64,000 nt of DNA from Lentibacillus sp. CBA3610 (GTDB taxonomy: Bacteria; Bacillota; Bacilli; Bacillales; Amphibacillaceae). Below are positions 26,845 through 36,336 of the stretch, in pieces. Where the stretch lies: contig NZ_CP035925.1 in the NCBI RefSeq assembly GCF_013373365.1, positions 3,596,001 to 3,660,000 of the forward strand, in the 5' to 3' direction. The translations under genes were made by a program, and so were the position numbers. The notes beneath the pieces are model-generated. The model saw only the letters and a program-made list of their open reading frames with translations, ran no database searches and had not been told where the DNA came from. Each line of letters begins with the position of its first letter. Position 1 is the first letter of the stretch.

Positions 26845-26873
26845 AGACTCGGGTGGTATTCCGGGTCTTTTTA
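26845..26873 (+). terminator. Terminator after cshA
   Basis: AGACTCGG (26845-26852) pairs with CCGGGTCT (26861-26868), followed by TTTTTAG. Confidence 0.75.
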
Positions 26874-27024
26874 GTTTGTTTTGACGACCTTTACAATGTC
26901 AACGCGCAGAAAAGGCCATGCGTATGATTGCGCGATAAACATTACCTATCAAAAACGCCGAAACTTTGGTAACATAAATTCGTAGATAATAGTATGACTA
27001 TCATTATTTGGAGGAAGTGACATT

Positions 27025-27504
27025 ATGCGACAGCCACCGGTTAACCGGATTGCCCGGGATGCCATCAAAGCATGGAAAATAGCGGCTGCTATTGTGGTCG
27101 GGGTGTTCTGGTTAATAACCATTGCATTTTTAATATTGGCTTATATGTTTGAATTTTCCTATTGGTTTGGAACAGTGGCCATTGTCATCAGCGGGTTAAG
27201 TACATTTTTCTTTGTGTTTTTGCTGCCGAAACTGCGCTGGAGAAGATGGCGCTATGAAGTGTTCGAGCAGGAGATTTATATTCAGCATGGGATATTGATT
27301 GTATCACGTACACTTGTGCCAATGATCCGTGTGCAGCATGTCGATACAAAACAAGGCCCCATTTTGAAAAAATACAAGCTGGCGAGTGTGGAAATTTCCA
27401 CTGCAGCGACCACTCACGAGATCCCTGCTCTCGTCGAGGAAGACGCATCGGATCTGAGAGACAGGATTTCGGCACTGGCAAGGGTGGATGAAGACGATGT
27501 TTGA
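27025..27504 (+). CDS. ydbS: bPH2/DUF304 membrane protein YdbS
   Basis: A 159-residue protein with two N-terminal membrane helices (about residues 18-43 and 49-70) and a bacterial pleckstrin-homology (DUF304) domain (YEVFEQEIYIQHGILIVSRTLVPMIRVQHVDTKQGP). Its position directly after cshA and before ydbT matches B. subtilis ydbS. The YdbS-YdbT pair is associated with resistance to bacteriocin-like peptides, as I recall from work on amylolysin/LCI-type peptides; treat this role as tentative. ATG 27025 follows GGAGGAAG. Confidence 0.9.
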   Translation: MRQPPVNRIARDAIKAWKIAAAIVVGVFWLITIAFLILAYMFEFSYWFGTVAIVISGLSTFFFVFLLPKLRWRRWRYEVFEQEIYIQHGILIVSRTLVPMIRVQHVDTKQGPILKKYKLASVEISTAATTHEIPALVEEDASDLRDRISALARVDEDDV

Positions 27505-28738
27505 AGCAAAACGTTTGCATCCGGCAGCTATTCTATTCAACTTGATTAAAACAGTACGTGAATTTTTATTTGCTATCGTCTTAGGTTTTATTACGTTCCG
27601 GGATGAATCACTGCTGTATTTTGTACTGATTGTAGCAGCTTTATTGATCATTTTCATTGCAGGAAGTGTGCTGACATGGTACCGCTATACTTATCGGATT
27701 GAAGATGATGAACTGCGAATCGAGTATGGCGTATTCATCCGCAAAAAACGCTATATATCCAAAAATCGTATTCAATCAATTGATTTGACATCAGGTGTTA
27801 TTCACCGGATTCTTAAACTCACGAAGGTGCAGATTGAAACGGCAGGAACGGGAACAGGTGCTGAAGCATCGCTTAGTGCGGTTAAACTTGATGAAGGGGA
27901 AGCGTTACGGAAAGAGCTGAAATCGAAGGCAACACAGTCTGCTGATGATGCAGCGGATATGTCAGAAGAACCTGCAGAACAACCGGGTCCATCCCGAAAA
28001 ATCAGTTTTAAACGGTTATTCATTGCAGGTACGACATCAGGTGGTGTAGGTGTTATCCTCGCATTGGCAGTAGCCGCTTTTTCGGAACTGGAGCAATTCA
28101 TACCCGATCGTTTTTTCGATGACACGATTGAATGGGTCGTTGGCTTAAGCGTGCTTATACTGATTGTGATCGGGATTTTCATGCTAATCCTTCTCTGGCT
28201 GCTGGGAATTGCCGGAACAATGATTAAATACGGAAATTTTACCATTACGAAAAATGATGATGAATTATTTATTACCCGTGGCCTGTTGGAAAAGAAACAA
28301 GTGACGATTCCATTGAAACGAATCCAGGCAATCGGCATTCAGGAAAGTATTATCCGTCAGCCGCTCGGATATGTTACGGTGTTCGCGGAGATCGCCGGGG
28401 GTTCAATGGATAAAGGCGAGGATTTTTCATCAATCCTTTTCCCGATTATGAAGCGGTATGAATTGGATAAATTTCTCGAAACATTTCTACCGGATTATGC
28501 CGGAATTCAGCGGGAACTGACCCCTTTGCCCAAACGAGCACTAAAATTTTATATATTGCGTGCTTCGGTGCTGTTTTTGCTGATTTTAGCAGCGGTTGCC
28601 ATTTTCATTCCGACATTTATTTGGATACCATTGATATTGCTGCTTGTCGGCGGTCTGCTCCTGGGATGGCTTTCGGGTATAAAGATGCCGGCTTTAATAT
28701 CCAGGGCAGGCCGATTAACGATACGGCACCGTTTCTGA
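27497..28738 (+). CDS. ydbT: Multi-PH-domain membrane protein YdbT (C-terminus frameshifted)
   Basis: 413 residues of open frame starting at ATG 27497, eight bases before the ydbS stop and with AAGGGTGG at good spacing. Two helices (about residues 10-60) are followed by a first PH domain (YRIEDDELRIEYGVFIRKKRYI), a linker, two more helices, a second PH domain (FTITKNDDELFITRGLLEKKQVTIPLKRIQAIGI) and a last helix pair. The protein should continue: the open frame ends in unrelated residues (ALISRAGRLTIRHRF), while another frame at about 28676 reads GYKDAGFNIQG. A third PH domain is therefore split off by frameshifts into the following sequence. Confidence 0.88.
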   Translation: MFEAKRLHPAAILFNLIKTVREFLFAIVLGFITFRDESLLYFVLIVAALLIIFIAGSVLTWYRYTYRIEDDELRIEYGVFIRKKRYISKNRIQSIDLTSGVIHRILKLTKVQIETAGTGTGAEASLSAVKLDEGEALRKELKSKATQSADDAADMSEEPAEQPGPSRKISFKRLFIAGTTSGGVGVILALAVAAFSELEQFIPDRFFDDTIEWVVGLSVLILIVIGIFMLILLWLLGIAGTMIKYGNFTITKNDDELFITRGLLEKKQVTIPLKRIQAIGIQESIIRQPLGYVTVFAEIAGGSMDKGEDFSSILFPIMKRYELDKFLETFLPDYAGIQRELTPLPKRALKFYILRASVLFLLILAAVAIFIPTFIWIPLILLLVGGLLLGWLSGIKMPALISRAGRLTIRHRF

Positions 28739-29017
28739 GCCGAAATACCATCATGATGTAATCATAAGCGCATCCAGGCATTTGAGAAAAAACAACATAA
28801 AGTCCAGAAACTGCAAAATTTGGCCACTGCCCAATTTTCGATTGTCGGGACCATGGGAGCAGGTAAACATTTCATGATTAAGGATTTGGAAGTCTCCCAT
28901 ACTGATGAAATGTCAGATTGGTATTCACGCAGAAGTGAAGGTCAAAGTGGGGAGAATCAGACAATTTACGGACAGTTTGTCCCAGGGGATTATCTGGAAA
29001 GGAAATCGCGGCGCTAA
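28739..29017 (+). pseudogene. Frameshifted C-terminal remainder of ydbT
   Basis: From 28766 the frame reads KRIQAFEKKQHKVQKLQNLA, followed by TAQFSIVGTMGAGKHFMIKD and EMSDWYSRR, the expected end of YdbT. It is separated from the main open frame by two frame changes, at about 28675 and 28752-28766. The last ~20 codons overlap the rhomboid 3' end on the other strand. Confidence 0.75.
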
Positions 29018-29029
29018 GACCGATTCCTT

Positions 29030-29796
29030 TAAAATATCCGGCTGAAACAAAAGCCGAGTATAATCAGGAACTCCAGGAATATCCATAGGCCGTTTTTTGA
29101 AAATCTTTTTGTTCCGCTGCTTTTTTTTTGCCCAGCGGTTCGGATCAAATTGAATAGAGCCGTCATCAACGGATCGTCGCCTCACCCATGGCATATATGG
29201 GCGTACATTATTCAAGACAAGTGGTGCAAGTGCAAAACCGCCAATGAAGCCAAACACATGGGAATACACATTAATACCCGAGCGCATAAAGGTCATGATC
29301 AGCCCGATAACCAATATAATGGTAATAATCTGTGAGCTTGATTGGTCAATCAGGTGTTTACGGAAGGCAACCATGAATACATAGATCCCAAAGAGTCCGT
29401 AAATAGCACCGGACCGGCCAACATGGCGTAAATGGCCGGCCGAGCAAAAGGGTGGCAAATATTCCCGGCAAGGCCGGCGGCCAAGATAGGCCAGCCGTGA
29501 ACTTTTATTTACCAGCATTTGCTCCAGGGGCCGGACGAATAACAACTAAATGCAAATGATTAAATAATACATGCATGAGATCGGGCATGAAGGAAAAATA
29601 GACGTCAGCAAACGCCAGTATTCCCCTGGCTGATATAGAGGTTAACACCCCTTCCCCAGGAATTCAATAAATGTACCAAGCGGCGTCTGCAAAAATCCCG
29701 GTTAGAAACCAAGTACAAATGGATAATAATCAGCCAGAAGACAACAGGGTAAAGTTCCTGAATTCCTTAATACTGGCGCTCATTTCGTATAAACAT
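29030..29796 (-). pseudogene. Rhomboid family intramembrane serine protease, multiply frameshifted
   Basis: On the minus strand from ATG 29796 (AAGGAGGG upstream) the pieces read MFIRNER, SIKEFRNF, LYISQGEYWRLLTSIF, PLEQML and the active-site motif SGAIYGLFGIYVF. Next come a helix with the catalytic His (GINVYSHVFGFIGGFALAPL), the DPNRW tail and a last helix ending SRIF at 29030. Rhomboids cleave membrane proteins within the bilayer using a Ser-His dyad, both of which are present. At least four single-base frame changes interrupt it. In B. subtilis the same position holds ydcA, a rhomboid. The order is intact, which argues for indel noise over long decay. Confidence 0.82.
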
Positions 29797-30105
29797 TCGT
29801 ACCCTCCTTTTTTTTATTATTATACCCGCCTACGGAAAATTATACTCCGCTAAAGCAGTGTATTGTTCGTCTTAGGAATGGTTATTTTAATTATCTCCTT
29901 GTCTTTAAATTAGAACCAAGAAAAGTATAAGAGACTCCCCCTAATGAAATCACAAGACAGTTTCATTTACATATCATACCTGTTTTCGGCTTTATAGTCA
30001 GATGCAGCCGAGTATGATACATGATAGGATTGTATTATAGTATGATGATTACAATCTTACGAGTCTAATGATATACAATTTCCTGCAGAGAGGAAAGCGA
30101 TTTTT
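29797..30105. other. Gene-free divergent gap before acpS
   Basis: About 300 AT-rich bases between the rhomboid start and acpS. The one structure seen is an inverted repeat GATTGTA (30028-30034)/TACAATC (30050-30056) with a 15-base loop, 50 bases before acpS; it may be an operator or part of a promoter. No small gene was found. Confidence 0.4.
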
Positions 30106-30471
30106 ATGATAAAAGGTATTGGAATTGACATAATTGAACTGAACCGCATTCACGATAGCATACAGCGACATGATAAACGACTGGCTGATAGAATTTTAAC
30201 ACATGCTGAAAAAGCGTGTTTTGAAACGTTAACGAATGAACGGAGAAGGGTTGAATATCTGGCAGGAAGGTTTGCGGCTAAGGAAGCATTTTCCAAGGCA
30301 GCCGGTAGTGGCATTGGCAAATTAAGTTTTAAAAATATGGAAATCATGTCAGATACGTATGGTGCTCCAAAAATGAATGTTGCCGGTTACGAAGACAGAC
30401 GTATTTTTATATCGATTACGCACAGTAAAGATTATGCCGTGGCACAGGTTGTTTTGGAGGAAAAGAACTGA
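30106..30471 (+). CDS. acpS: Holo-[acyl-carrier-protein] synthase
   Basis: A 121-residue 4'-phosphopantetheinyl transferase of the AcpS type: GIGIDIIEL (Mg2+-binding Asp8), EYLAGRFAAKEAFSKA (catalytic Glu/Lys) and the C-terminal SITHSKDYAVAQV. It transfers phosphopantetheine from CoA to the Ser of acyl carrier protein and is normally essential. It is intact, although both neighbours are broken. ATG 30106 follows AGAGGAAAG. The gene order acpS, then nnrE/nnrD, ydcC and alr is conserved in Bacillaceae. Confidence 0.95.
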   Translation: MIKGIGIDIIELNRIHDSIQRHDKRLADRILTHAEKACFETLTNERRRVEYLAGRFAAKEAFSKAAGSGIGKLSFKNMEIMSDTYGAPKMNVAGYEDRRIFISITHSKDYAVAQVVLEEKN

Positions 30472-30535
30472 CGGGTGTTTTTGCATAATTGGATAGGTTG
30501 TCTCATATATTCTAGTGCGGGCAGGAGGGAATAGT

Positions 30536-32054
30536 GTGTATATTGTCACCGCAGAAGAAATGTACGGAATGGAATATGAAGCCATTAATGAAATAGGCAT
30601 TGAAGGAAAGTTATTAATGGAGAATGCAGGGCGAGCCATGTCGGACAGGATTGAAAGGCGTATAAGCAGAAACAGATCGGATTAAAATTTTCGCCGGGAG
30701 CGGTATAATGGCGGCGATGTTTCGTGAATTGCCAGGACATTTGCTTGATAACGGATACGAATGCATCTGTTGTGCAAGTGTCGGATGAAAAAGTGTCAGG
30801 TGATGCATTTTATCAACAATTATTTAATCAAATGTGGCGGGGATGTCCACGTTATGCGGCAAATCCCGGAGATTGAAGTGCTTATCCGGGAGACGGATGT
30901 GATGGTTGATGCTATCTTGGGCATCGGCACGACAGGGATGCTTCGTCAGCCGCTGAACGAGATTGTGACGCGTATCAATCAGGCTGATGCTTATGTCATT
31001 TTCAATTGATATACCCGCCGGTTGCCGGCAAATGAAAGGTGTAAAGCACTTTCAAGCGGTAACAGCCAATGAGACGGTTATTGCAGGTTTCCCAAAAATG
31101 AGCGCGTTTCTGGAACATACAGCATCCTATTATGGAATGTGGGATACCATTTTATTTGGGCTTCCGGCCAACACCTGTAAATCAATGGCGCATTCGGCGT
31201 GTCTGGAACAGAAGAAGATTTTCCGCCAAAAGCATGCCTGAACGGAAGCGTTAATGCCATAGGTGATCATGGACGGGGGTAGTTATCGCGGCATGCGGAA
31301 ATGCCGGGTTCGATTGCGATGACCACGAATGCTGCATTACGACAGGCGCTGGTCTGGTTACGGCTGCCACAGCAAAGACGTCATACCGACAGTCGCGCCA
31401 ACAGTGTACGAAGCAACATACCTGAACCTGGGATGACACAGGACGGGTTATGAATGGGCATACAATCATACCTTTGACCCGTTTATGATGCAGCAGTTCT
31501 TGGTATGGGGAATGGGACGTCAAGTGGAAACCTTTTGAATTGGTCAAGCAAGCAGTGGAGGCTGCGTGTCCGCTGATTGTGGATGCGATGGGTTATACAT
31601 CTGAAACCGGCTGCTCAATGAGCTAAACATCGTACAGAGCCTGCTGTCCTGACACCATCCGGGTGAAAATGGCTATGCTATTGGATATTTTCCCGTTCAG
31701 AAACTGTTGCAATCACCATTTTCCCTATACGAAAGTTCGCCGAAATATCAAGGTATACACGTCATACTTAAAGGGATGTTACAATCATCACAAGCCGGAG
31801 GCAAACAAACAGTCAGCACTGCCGGAAATCAGGGCTTGCTAAAGGCGGAACCGGAGATGTTCTTTATCCGGGAATAACTTTAGCCATGGTTATGCAACAG
31901 CAGCCGCTCACGATGCATTATGCAATGCCTGCTTTGTTCATGGCAAAGCTGCCGATCTCCTGACTGAAACTACGCATTCTGTCTTATGATCTGACGGCTT
32001 CAAGATGTCATCCGGCATCACAAATGTTTACGTACATTTTCAGCCAAAAAGTGA
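30536..32054 (+). pseudogene. Bifunctional NAD(P)H-hydrate epimerase/dehydratase, heavily frameshifted
   Basis: From GTG 30536 (AGGAGGG upstream) the YjeF N-terminal epimerase domain begins intact (MYIVTAEEMYGMEYEAINEI, then LLMENAGRAM), after which frames change repeatedly. Recognisable later pieces are VDAILGIGTTGMLR, SIDIPAGC and ADAVIAFPKM-like sequence. The ADP-dependent dehydratase motif follows as GLAKGGTGDVL near 31835-31860, then ITLAMVMQQ and CFVHGKAADLL. The enzyme repairs hydrated NADH/NADPH. Collinear motifs over the full expected length with more than ten frame changes and in-frame stops are seen. It is probably not functional as written, but the pattern is single-base indels in runs. 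Confidence 0.78.
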
Positions 32055-32123
32055 CAATGACCTTTTCCCTTCGTCAACACGACGGCTCGCAATTGTGTGA
32101 AATGTGACAAGGGAGACATGTCC

Positions 32124-33154
32124 ATGAAAAAATTGTTAGGTACGTGGGTTGTCATCGTTGTGGGCCTTACCCTTAATACTATCTGCCTGGTGTGAACCAG
32201 TCCTCAGGAAGATGTTGTTTGCTGATTTGGACGAATCTCGAATCCATGGATGGGTATATAAAGCCAAATGCCGAAATGACGATGAATACCGGACAGGAAG
32301 ATCAGACGTATAATATAGAACATCTGGCACAAGAAAGAGGATTTACCCGTGTGGAAACTGAGTAATGATCAGGAATGAAGAAGGCAACCAATTATTCTGA
32401 AAAATGAAGATGGCGTATTTGTCCTGTCACCTGAAACTGACAAAAGCTTCAAATTTCAGGAAGAGTGGCCGGAAAACGGCAGTCAGCCATACCTTTACCA
32501 ATCACTTGTCAACGATATCATGAAAGATACGGAAGCTGAATTCGACACAAGTGAAGATCATTACGTTTTTGAAACGAAAACAAATTATCAAAGCAACAAT
32601 AATTTGGCCATAATCAGGATGTTACTTTGATAAAAAACAATTATACACCGGCTATGGTAAAAGTTTCTGGACAAAGACCGGAATGCTTTGGTTGAAGTGA
32701 TTTCTTCTGAATTTAATACAGACCCCACTTTTGAAGACGATTTTACAATGGAGAAAACATGGCAAGTGCAGAATCTGAAGACTGTGTTTCGGGTGAGTGA
32801 AACAGAAGCAGACACGTTCACTGTCATGCATCCGCAACATATGGCAGGATCAGAACTTGTCGAGGAAAACAGAGGTAGACAACAGAAAATGGCAAGCGGG
32901 TCATCATGACTTTTTCCGGCGATAAAGATTTCACCCTGGTTTGAGGAAAAGCAGGACGTGTAACAACCATGTCATCACGCAAAATGGTTGACGTGAAGAT
33001 TGTGAACTGGGCCACTCGATTGGTGCGTGCACTGTCCGATAACACGATTGAGTGGACTAATAACGGGATGAGCTTTGTCCTGGCAAGTGAAGAGCTGACC
33101 AGAGAAGAAATGATTGAAGTTGCACAATCTGTACAAGGTCAAGATGTGAAGTAA
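32124..33154 (+). pseudogene. YdcC-like (LolA-fold) lipoprotein, frameshifted
   Basis: Starts at ATG 32124 with AAGGGAG upstream and a signal-like MKKLLGTWVVIVVGLTL. Collinear pieces follow in different frames: GYIKAKAEMTMNTGQEDQ-like, KLSNDQ, FVLSPETDKSFKFQEEWPEN, YLYQSLVNDIMKDTEAEFD and VEVISSEFNTDPTFEDDFTM. The last is ALSDNTIEWTNNGMSFVLAS, ending EMIEVAQSVQGQDVK. This is the order expected for the outer-membrane-lipoprotein-sorting-like protein found between acpS and alr in Bacillaceae (B. subtilis ydcC). Role unknown; it is thought to be envelope or sporulation related. A terminator follows. Confidence 0.75.
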
Positions 33155-33166
33155 ATGAAGTGCCGC

Positions 33167-33205
33167 AAGCAGACTCATCAGAGAGGGGGTCTGCTTTTTA
33201 TTTTT
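33167..33205 (+). terminator. Terminator after the ydcC-like gene
   Basis: AAGCAGAC (33167-33174) and GTCTGCTT (33189-33196) form a perfect stem, followed by TTTATTTTT. Confidence 0.85.
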
Positions 33206-33255
33206 GGGCATTTTCGGTAAAATTAAGGTAAGAAGGGAAACAAGGAGGATTTTTG

Positions 33256-34381
33256 GTGGACGGAAATATTTATCGCAGTACATGGCCGAAGTGGATCTTA
33301 ACGCAATAGGTCAATAATATTAAACCAATGAAAAAGTAAACTTCCCTGAACAGTGTGAGGTTAATCGCGTGGTCAAAGCAGATGCATATGGTCATGGAGC
33401 GGCCCGAGGTTGCTGAAAAAAGGATTGGAAACTGTGCAAAATGCTGGCGTCGCACTTTTGGAAGAAGCATTAAAGCTGCGTGAGGCGGGTATCACAGCTC
33501 CAATTCTTGTGTTTGGACGGGTTTTGCCGCAGGATGTCCCGGTTGCTGTCCGGCACGATATTACGCTGACCTGCTTTCAAACGGAATGGGTGCATGAAGT
33601 GAACCAGCTTTCGCTTTCATCACCGGTGAATGTACATATGAAATGGGATACTGGTATGGGACGAGTGGGATTGCGGACGGCTGATGAGTTAAAAGAGCTT
33701 ACTGAAGAAATCAATGACAGTTCGGCTATTAATTTAACCGGTATTTATACACATTTTGCCACGGCTGATGATGCTGGATTTGATTATTTTGAAATGCAGC
33801 AGAGCCGGTTTGAATATTTACTGCAAACATTTGAAGCGATCTGGAATAAGCCGGTTTCAGTTCATATCGGCAACAGCGCAGCATCCATTCGCTTTCCTGA
33901 ACGGATGTACGATTACATGCGGTTTGGCATATCGATGTACGGTTTATACCCGTCAGATGTTTTAAAAGAAGAACGTGAGATTGATCTGAAGCCTGCATTC
34001 TCATTGCACAGCAGACTTATCCATGTGAAAAAAGTGGATCCGGGCGAATCAATCAGCTATGGTGCAACGTATACGACGAGAGATCAGGAATATATCGGCA
34101 CCATACCGATAGGATACGCTGATGGCTGGATCCGCAAGCTGCAGGGGATGGACGTATTGATCGATGGCAAACGAATGCCGATTGTCGGAAGAATTACAAT
34201 GGATCAGACGATGATTAGACTTGACAAAGAATATTCTGTTGGGACCAAGGTAACCTTAATTGGGAAACAAGGAAATAGTGAGATTGAAACCGATGAAATT
34301 GCGGCAAAACTGGATACCATCAATTATGAAATACCATGTATGATATCAAGCCGTGTTCCAAGACTGTATCAATCAGATTAA
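33256..34381 (+). pseudogene. alr: Alanine racemase, frameshifted near the N-terminus
   Basis: GTG 33256 follows AAGGAGG. The first 50 codons show the family start in shifting frames: TWAEVDLNAI, NNIKPMKK and VVKADAYGHGAAR, where the PLP-binding Lys lies in VVKADAYGHG near 33370. From 33410 one frame is intact to the stop and holds the rest: MKWDTGMGRVGLR, HIGNSAASIRFPERMYDYMRFGI, ISYGATYTT (catalytic Tyr) and VGRITMDQTMI. The enzyme makes D-alanine for peptidoglycan. The open frame from 33410 alone would lack the PLP lysine. At least three indels are needed to restore it. A strain with this allele would need another racemase, so error is the likelier explanation. Confidence 0.85.
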
Positions 34382-34386
34382 TGGCA

Positions 34387-34538
34387 GAGAAGGTCCGTCA
34401 CGTTCAAAGCGCGCTTCATAAAAGCTGAATTTCATCGAGAGAAGGTCTGTCTCGTTCAAAGCGTGCTTCATAAAAGCTGGATTCCGTCGAGAGAAGGTCT
34501 GTCACGTTTAAAGCGCGCTTTATAAATGCTCCATGAAA
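34387..34538. repeat. Three tandem copies of a 52-bp unit
   Basis: GAGAAGGTC starts at 34387, 34439 and 34491, exactly 52 bases apart. Each unit reads on through GTCACGTT(C/T)AAAGCGCGCTT and ATAAAAGCTG. The array follows the alr stop immediately. The remainder of the gap to 34865 is AT-rich with no gene or terminator that I can defend. Confidence 0.8.
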
Positions 34539-34865
34539 AACTGTTTTATTCTAGTTTGGTGGATCTTTGATTCATGAATGGCTGCCATTTACATGAGGGC
34601 GAAATTAAATTTCTTAATTGTTGTTGGCATAAAATGTCTGTTTCGTAATAATATAGATAGCAGGAGCCCATTTAAAGCCAGGAAAGTGGGTATAAATATT
34701 TTGTATAAGCCTATTTAATATGGTGAAAAATGATGGTTAAAGTAGATTTTTGGGGCCAGGTTTCCAACAATATTTCAATAAGCCTTTGCAAACCATGTCA
34801 TACAATGATATTATTGAAAAAGAATTTAATAATGATCGTTTACAAGTTGTCGGAGGTGCATGGTT

Positions 34866-35153
34866 TTGTCAGAGAGCTCACAAGAAATTTCAGTACGTTT
34901 ACCAAAGAACCTGCTAAACGAGGTGGATGGACTTATGAAGTATGAAAATAGTGATTTAAGTGATTTCATATGTCAGGCGACGCGAAATTACTTGGAACAC
35001 AAAAAAGAGGAGCATATCCAGCAGTTCCGTGAATCGATGCAGCAAGGGTATATGGAAATGGCTAATATTAATCTGACAATCGCTTCAGAAGCTTTTCAGG
35101 CCGAAGAAGAAGCTGAGAAAAATAATTTACAGCGTACAGTGATCGGGGTGTAA
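34866..35153 (+). CDS. ndoAI: EndoAI antitoxin
   Basis: A 95-residue ribbon-helix-helix antitoxin: [20 protein letters not shown] at the N-terminus for DNA binding and the C-terminal [25 protein letters not shown] that wraps the toxin. Start choice: ATG 34860 is only two bases from GGAGGT, while TTG 34866 has eight-base spacing and gives the family's MSESS start, so TTG is preferred. It neutralises the MazF-type toxin EndoA and represses the operon. The position after alr and before ndoA and rsbR matches B. subtilis. Confidence 0.9.
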   Translation: MSESSQEISVRLPKNLLNEVDGLMKYENSDLSDFICQATRNYLEHKKEEHIQQFRESMQQGYMEMANINLTIASEAFQAEEEAEKNNLQRTVIGV

Positions 35154-35158
35154 GGCTC

Positions 35159-35443
35159 TTGATCGTTCAAAGAGGCGAAGTATATTTCGCCGACTTATCC
35201 CCTGTAGTGGGATCAGAACAGGGAGGCATACGCCCGGTATTGATCCTGCAGAATGATATCGGAAACCGGTTCAGCCCAACTGTTATTGTTGCTGCTATAA
35301 CTGCTCAGATTCAGAAGGCCAAACTCCCGACACACGTGGAGATCAATGCAAAGCGGTATGGATTTGACCGTAATTCGGTTATATTGCTGGAACAAATCAG
35401 AACGTTGGATAAGCAGCGGTTGACCGATAAATACAAAGCTTGA
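35159..35443 (+). CDS. ndoA: EndoA/MazF-type mRNA interferase, truncated by frameshift
   Basis: 94 residues identical in layout to Endo[58 protein letters not shown] and [18 protein letters not shown]. EndoA cuts single-stranded mRNA at UACAU-type sites. The family length is about 116. Here the frame leaves the family after LTDK, and the missing end ([11 protein letters not shown], then ALESVLD and stop at 35492-35494) is present in two other frames. Two single-base indels in 35425-35475 would restore it. The missing helix helps toxin dimer stability and antitoxin contact. The start is TTG 35159, five bases after the antitoxin stop, with AAGGCTCT upstream. Confidence 0.88.
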   Translation: MIVQRGEVYFADLSPVVGSEQGGIRPVLILQNDIGNRFSPTVIVAAITAQIQKAKLPTHVEINAKRYGFDRNSVILLEQIRTLDKQRLTDKYKA

Positions 35444-35515
35444 TAATCATATGATGGAAAAGATTGATAAGCATTGGAATCAGTCTTGGACTAAATGAAA
35501 TGTATGATCAATAGG

Positions 35516-35556
35516 TATGCCCCCCCTTTCAATTTAAGAATAGGGGTATTTTTTAT
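35516..35556 (+). terminator. Terminator after ndoA
   Basis: ATGCCCC (35517-35524) pairs, with one G-T pair, with GGGGTAT (35543-35549), followed by TTTTTTAT. Confidence 0.65.
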
Positions 35557-35639
35557 CCCGTGTGTCATATCAGGCTCAATATCTTTTCAAAGCCGATTTT
35601 ATAAAAAGCCCGTTTTCTAAAAGATTGTTGTTCATGCCA

Positions 35640-36130
35640 CAAAATCCATAAACAGCGACGTAGAGAATATTTTAAGTGCAGTAACACCGCTCCGGAAATA
35701 CGCTCCGCGCACCTTAGGGCGGCTGGTGAGCCACCTCGTGCTCGTCGTGTTGCAAGTGTTTTCGGTGAAGCAGCACTCCTCGCAGAAAAAACTCGCTGAC
35801 GCGCTCCGGGGTCTCACCTATGCCTCTCATCCCGCAGGAGTCTCCGCATATTTCCTCCGCTGTTTTGTGCTTTATAATCATATTATTTATCGTGTAATCA
35901 AACCTCTTTTGTGGTTGTTGATTGGAGTGAAGGCCAGTCGAACTCCTGCGGAAAGCGGGCAGCTGAGACCGCAGGACAAGGAAAGCTTCGACGCGATGCC
36001 ATCGCACGAAAGAAAAAGTGGTTTTCTTTATCGAGGAAGCGGTTTTCTTCCGAGGAGACTGAAGCGTTGTCCTAAGGTGCGCGACTGGCCGGAACGGAAA
36101 TCAACACAGCACTTACGTCGCATTTTTACA
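35640..36130. repeat. Large imperfect inverted-repeat element containing a 54-bp-family copy
   Basis: The left end (35650-35720, ...CGCACCTTAGG) and the right end (36075-36122, CCTAAGGTGCGCG...ACGTCGC) are inverted and share CCTAAGGTGCGCG, GGAA-rich parts and the GACGTAAGTGC-type end. Inner parts CCCGCAGGAGTC and GAACTCCTGCGG are also inverted. The left half carries, in reverse, the CTGCGAGGAGTGC...TTGCAACACGACGAGCA repeat found at 46.4, 47.1 and 53.0 kb. It has no credible gene; long open frames here have no ribosome site. It is a MITE-like non-coding element of a type common in Bacillaceae. Confidence 0.65.
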
Positions 36131-36185
36131 TCTACTACGAAGTTAAAAGCAACAAAATTTACGAAAAGCAGCCTATAAAACGATA

Positions 36186-36227
36186 ATGACTTTCACTGCC
36201 CCCTCTTAGGTGAAAGTCATTTTTTTG
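36186..36227 (+). terminator. Strong terminator upstream of rsbR
   Basis: ATGACTTTCAC (36186-36196) and GTGAAAGTCAT (36210-36220) form a perfect 11-bp stem followed by seven T. It isolates the rsb operon from upstream transcription. Confidence 0.88.
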
Positions 36228-36336
36228 CTATTAATCGAATTTTGACTGATTTTATGATAACATGTGATTAAATATGTAAAAAATAATTTTCGAAAAATAA
36301 TGTATAACGTAACAGGGTGAAAAGTAGGAGGAGAAT

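Noticed and set aside
35726-36178. 150-residue open frame upstream of rsbR
   Set aside because: It spans the inverted-repeat element, lacks a ribosome site and has repeat-derived composition.
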